Below are positions 61,401 through 64,000 of a stretch of 64,000 nucleotides of DNA, piece by piece; positions within the stretch are counted from its first letter, which is position 1; every line of letters starts with the position of its first letter. Source of the DNA: Alligator mississippiensis (taxonomy: Eukaryota; Chordata; Crocodylia; Alligatoridae). The notes under the pieces were generated by a model. That model worked only from the letters and a program-made list of their open reading frames with translations, ran no database searches and was not told the DNA's origin. Position numbers and translations under genes: made by a program. The stretch is taken from contig NC_081831.1 of NCBI RefSeq assembly GCF_030867095.1, forward strand, positions 16,840,001-16,904,000. The letters run 5' to 3'.

Positions 61401-63622
61401 CATGGCAGCGATTACATAATGGAAAGATATTTTCATAAATGGAGAAAATTCATTTTGATGGAGGTTAGAAAAAATATCTCAAGGTAAGGTGAGATTTTTT
61501 TTTTCTGATAATTCAAGGTAATGAGTGTTTACCTGTCAATTTTAACAGTCCCATTCAGTGAAAAATGAAGTCCAGTTAATACGCTGGGGAAGCTTGACTG
61601 AGCAAACTTCACTGTTCTTTCATTGTGAGGAAATAAGACATGCTGCCTTGCCTGATCTAATACATACAGAGCAGCTTTACACATTTCTGCTCACCCAGAG
61701 AAACTAAATTTTTTGAGCAATCAAGCAGAAATTTCTTGTGGAACTAAGGTGTCTTTGCTGCTGCTGGCTTCTTTCCTTGCATTTCTCCAGCGGTTCTTGT
61801 CTCAGCAGATCTCAAAACATTTTACAGATTTAAGTGGCCATACCAATTTGTTTTCCTTGGAGAGAGAGAGGTCTCTGTGCTATGCATTAGTTCCTAATGT
61901 GGAAGCTTTTAAATAATACAATGTTGGTCATCATCTACCCTGTAATTTCAAATGCTGTTGTAATGCAGCTTTAATCTTGGATTAGTTCCATCACCTGCTG
62001 AGGAGGGACAGAAGTTTAAACTAGATCAGTTAAAAGTGATGGGCATCCTAAAGCCTCTAGATTAAAACCCAAGTAAAGGCACAGACCAATAAGAGATTCT
62101 CTTTCTTCCAGACTGCTTCAGCTGAAGAAAGCTGTTCAGTCCTGGCTCTTAAGAGGATGTAATGGACTGGCAAAGCCAAGTGGCAGTAAAAAAACAATTT
62201 TTCTAGGAATCTTCAAATGCAACCAAAAAACCCACACCCTTTTTTCTAAAGATTGCATGAATTATATCAGAATTCTTCAGTAGAGATTCAGCAGGTCAAA
62301 CAGATCAGTTTGATCTGTGAATACCTCATGGAGTACTTTTTTTCCCAGAGGATCATTCTGCAAATTCACTTCCTTGCTACTAACCTACTGAAATACATCT
62401 ACTTCATAAGAAGAATACAGATTCTAAATAGTGTACTTAATTAATTTGGCCAGGACATTGAAAAACAATTTTCTTTTAAGATATTATCACTATGTGACTT
62501 CCCACCTTTAAGTGTCCAGCTTCCGATGGAAGGTAAACTAAGGATTTTGGGTTTTGGTCCTCCACAACAGTTGTAATTTAATTGCAACCCTATTTCATAT
62601 CACACAAATATTGCTAAACAAAACAAGTACTGCGGGAATGTAGGAAGGTTGAATATAAGTCTACTAGTTGGAGTTTAGCCATGGCAAGGATTTTACCACT
62701 ATCAGATTTGTGAAAAGTGTTCTGGAATCTTTTTAATGGTCATAAATGGCAAGGACCTCAGTTACCTTTCAACGTCTCCAACAGTTTGTTGGAACCTTGT
62801 TTATATGGCAGCTGTTCTGTTGGACAGGACATGTCCCTGGCAACTGGCTCCCAAAAGTTCTTGTATTTCCAACTCAGTAATGGTCAGCACTCTAGAGGTG
62901 GGCAGAAGAAGAGATTCAAGGACACTGTGAAAGGTCAATCTGAAGAAATGCAATATTAACATTGATACCTGAGAGACTTGAGCACTGAATCATTCTCAGG
63001 GGTGCCATGATGTGTATATGTGAAAGGCATCCATCATTTTGAATAAACTTGCCTCTCTATGGAGGCAGATATATGAGACAAAGGAGAAAGAGCTGTGACC
63101 CAGCTCCAGCAGGATCTACTCCTTCCTCCTAGAACTATTTGCCGCATCTGTGGTTGAACATATCTGATCAGCCTCCTCAGTCATCTGTGGACTTATCAGT
63201 GACTACCCTATTTACTGGCAGAGTCGTATCCATACTGAGGGACTGCTGCCGCCACCAAAGAGAATAACTTTAAGATTCCTCAGTAATTTCTTATGCAACT
63301 TTGAAAAAATTTACAGAAATCGTAAATTATTCTAATAGCTTTGTAAGTATTCTTGATTTTAAGAGGATTCCTTTGCCTTACTGTTGAAACACTCTACAGT
63401 TATCTGTTTCCCCTCTGATATTTTACATCCTTATTTTTAAGGATATAACAGTATTTTTAGCATCCTGTTGTCCCTACCCACTATCTTCTATAGAAAATAG
63501 TTAATAAATCTAATTTTATGTTTTGCTTCCATTTAAAGAAATATTGTCAGTTTGATTTTTTTTTTTTTCCTCTTTAGATTATTTAACAAAGAAATCAATT
63601 TCTAATAGGCATCCATTCTAAT

Positions 63623-63889
63623 CCGGGCTTTTCAACCTTTTTTGGCCGGTGTACCCCCGGCGGCTGGTGGAGAAATGGGGAGTCCCTCAGCAGCTGGTTG
63701 ACAAGTGGGGTGGTCCCCTGTGCAGCACGCGGCAGCAAAACCGGAAGTGCTAGCAGCATTTGGCACTGGTGGAAACAAAAGCAGCACAAAGTGATGGCAG
63801 CCCCACTTCTCTGCGCTGCTGCCTCATATCCCCTGGGACCTTCCCAAGTACCCCAGGGGTATGCGTACCCCCCTGGTTGACACCCCCTG
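63623..63889. mobile_element. hAT-like MITE, 267 bp
   Basis: The left end CCGGGCTTTTCAACC and the right end GGTTGACACCCCCTG are inverted repeats of the CAGGGGTTTTCAACC type. The inner arms GGTGTACCCCCGG and GCGTACCCCCCTGG extend the symmetry. The 8-bp flanks match poorly, so the insertion is old or an end is mutated. Confidence 0.6.
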
Positions 63890-64000
63890 TTTTGTATAAT
63901 ATATCTGGAATTTAAAAAAAGCACCTTTTAAATTATTTACTGTCTGGTCAGTCTTTATCCTTAAAAGTGTCTATATGAAATACTGTCAACTCTAAAAATA

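Overview
The window looks like a piece of a reptile chromosome, most likely crocodilian or another archosaur/turtle-line species. The reasons are CR1 retroposons, many hAT-type miniature elements (MITEs) with 8-bp target duplications, old turtle/crocodile-type interspersed repeats, AT-rich unique DNA and vertebrate CpG-island promoters. No species can be named from sequence alone. Almost all long open reading frames here are chance products of GC-rich DNA.

Bases 1 to about 4650 are the edge of a tandem array of U6 spliceosomal snRNA genes. The repeating unit is a 1916-bp dimer. It holds one near-canonical U6 gene (type A) and one variant U6 gene (type B), each with its own RNA polymerase III promoter: SPH/ZNF143 site, octamer, PSE and a weak TATA-like box. 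The array enters at the left edge and ends on the right in a decayed, promoter-less monomer. Next to it lies a degraded LINE tail (about 5.05-6.67 kb), then AT-rich DNA and a cluster of nested repeats (8.9-10.3 kb).

A CpG island at 10.56-10.96 kb starts a plus-strand gene of at least three exons. Its first exons encode a conserved domain like the N-termini of the zinc-finger proteins ZNF692 and ZNF653. A phase-compatible terminal exon at 18.07 kb with a polyadenylation signal would give a protein of about 155 residues with no zinc fingers. An antisense L1 fragment, a hAT MITE and anonymous DNA fill its introns. From 18.2 to 34.8 kb I see no gene, only repeats.

A second CpG island (34.8-36.1 kb) carries the promoter and first coding exon of FOXK2, a forkhead factor with an FHA domain. 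Everything from 35,857 to the right edge is best read as FOXK2 intron 1; no second exon was found. That intron holds a CR1 3' end, an older CR1/L3-like LINE fossil, Penelope-like repeat fragments and a rich set of hAT MITEs. Several of these have exact 8-bp duplications and GC-rich, internally repeated cores.

The most notable features are the alternating A/B U6 dimer array with its decaying edge, the ZNF692-like gene upstream of FOXK2, a fold-back Penelope-like insertion with a 12-bp target duplication, and a hAT MITE family present at 134, 193 and 1776 bp.
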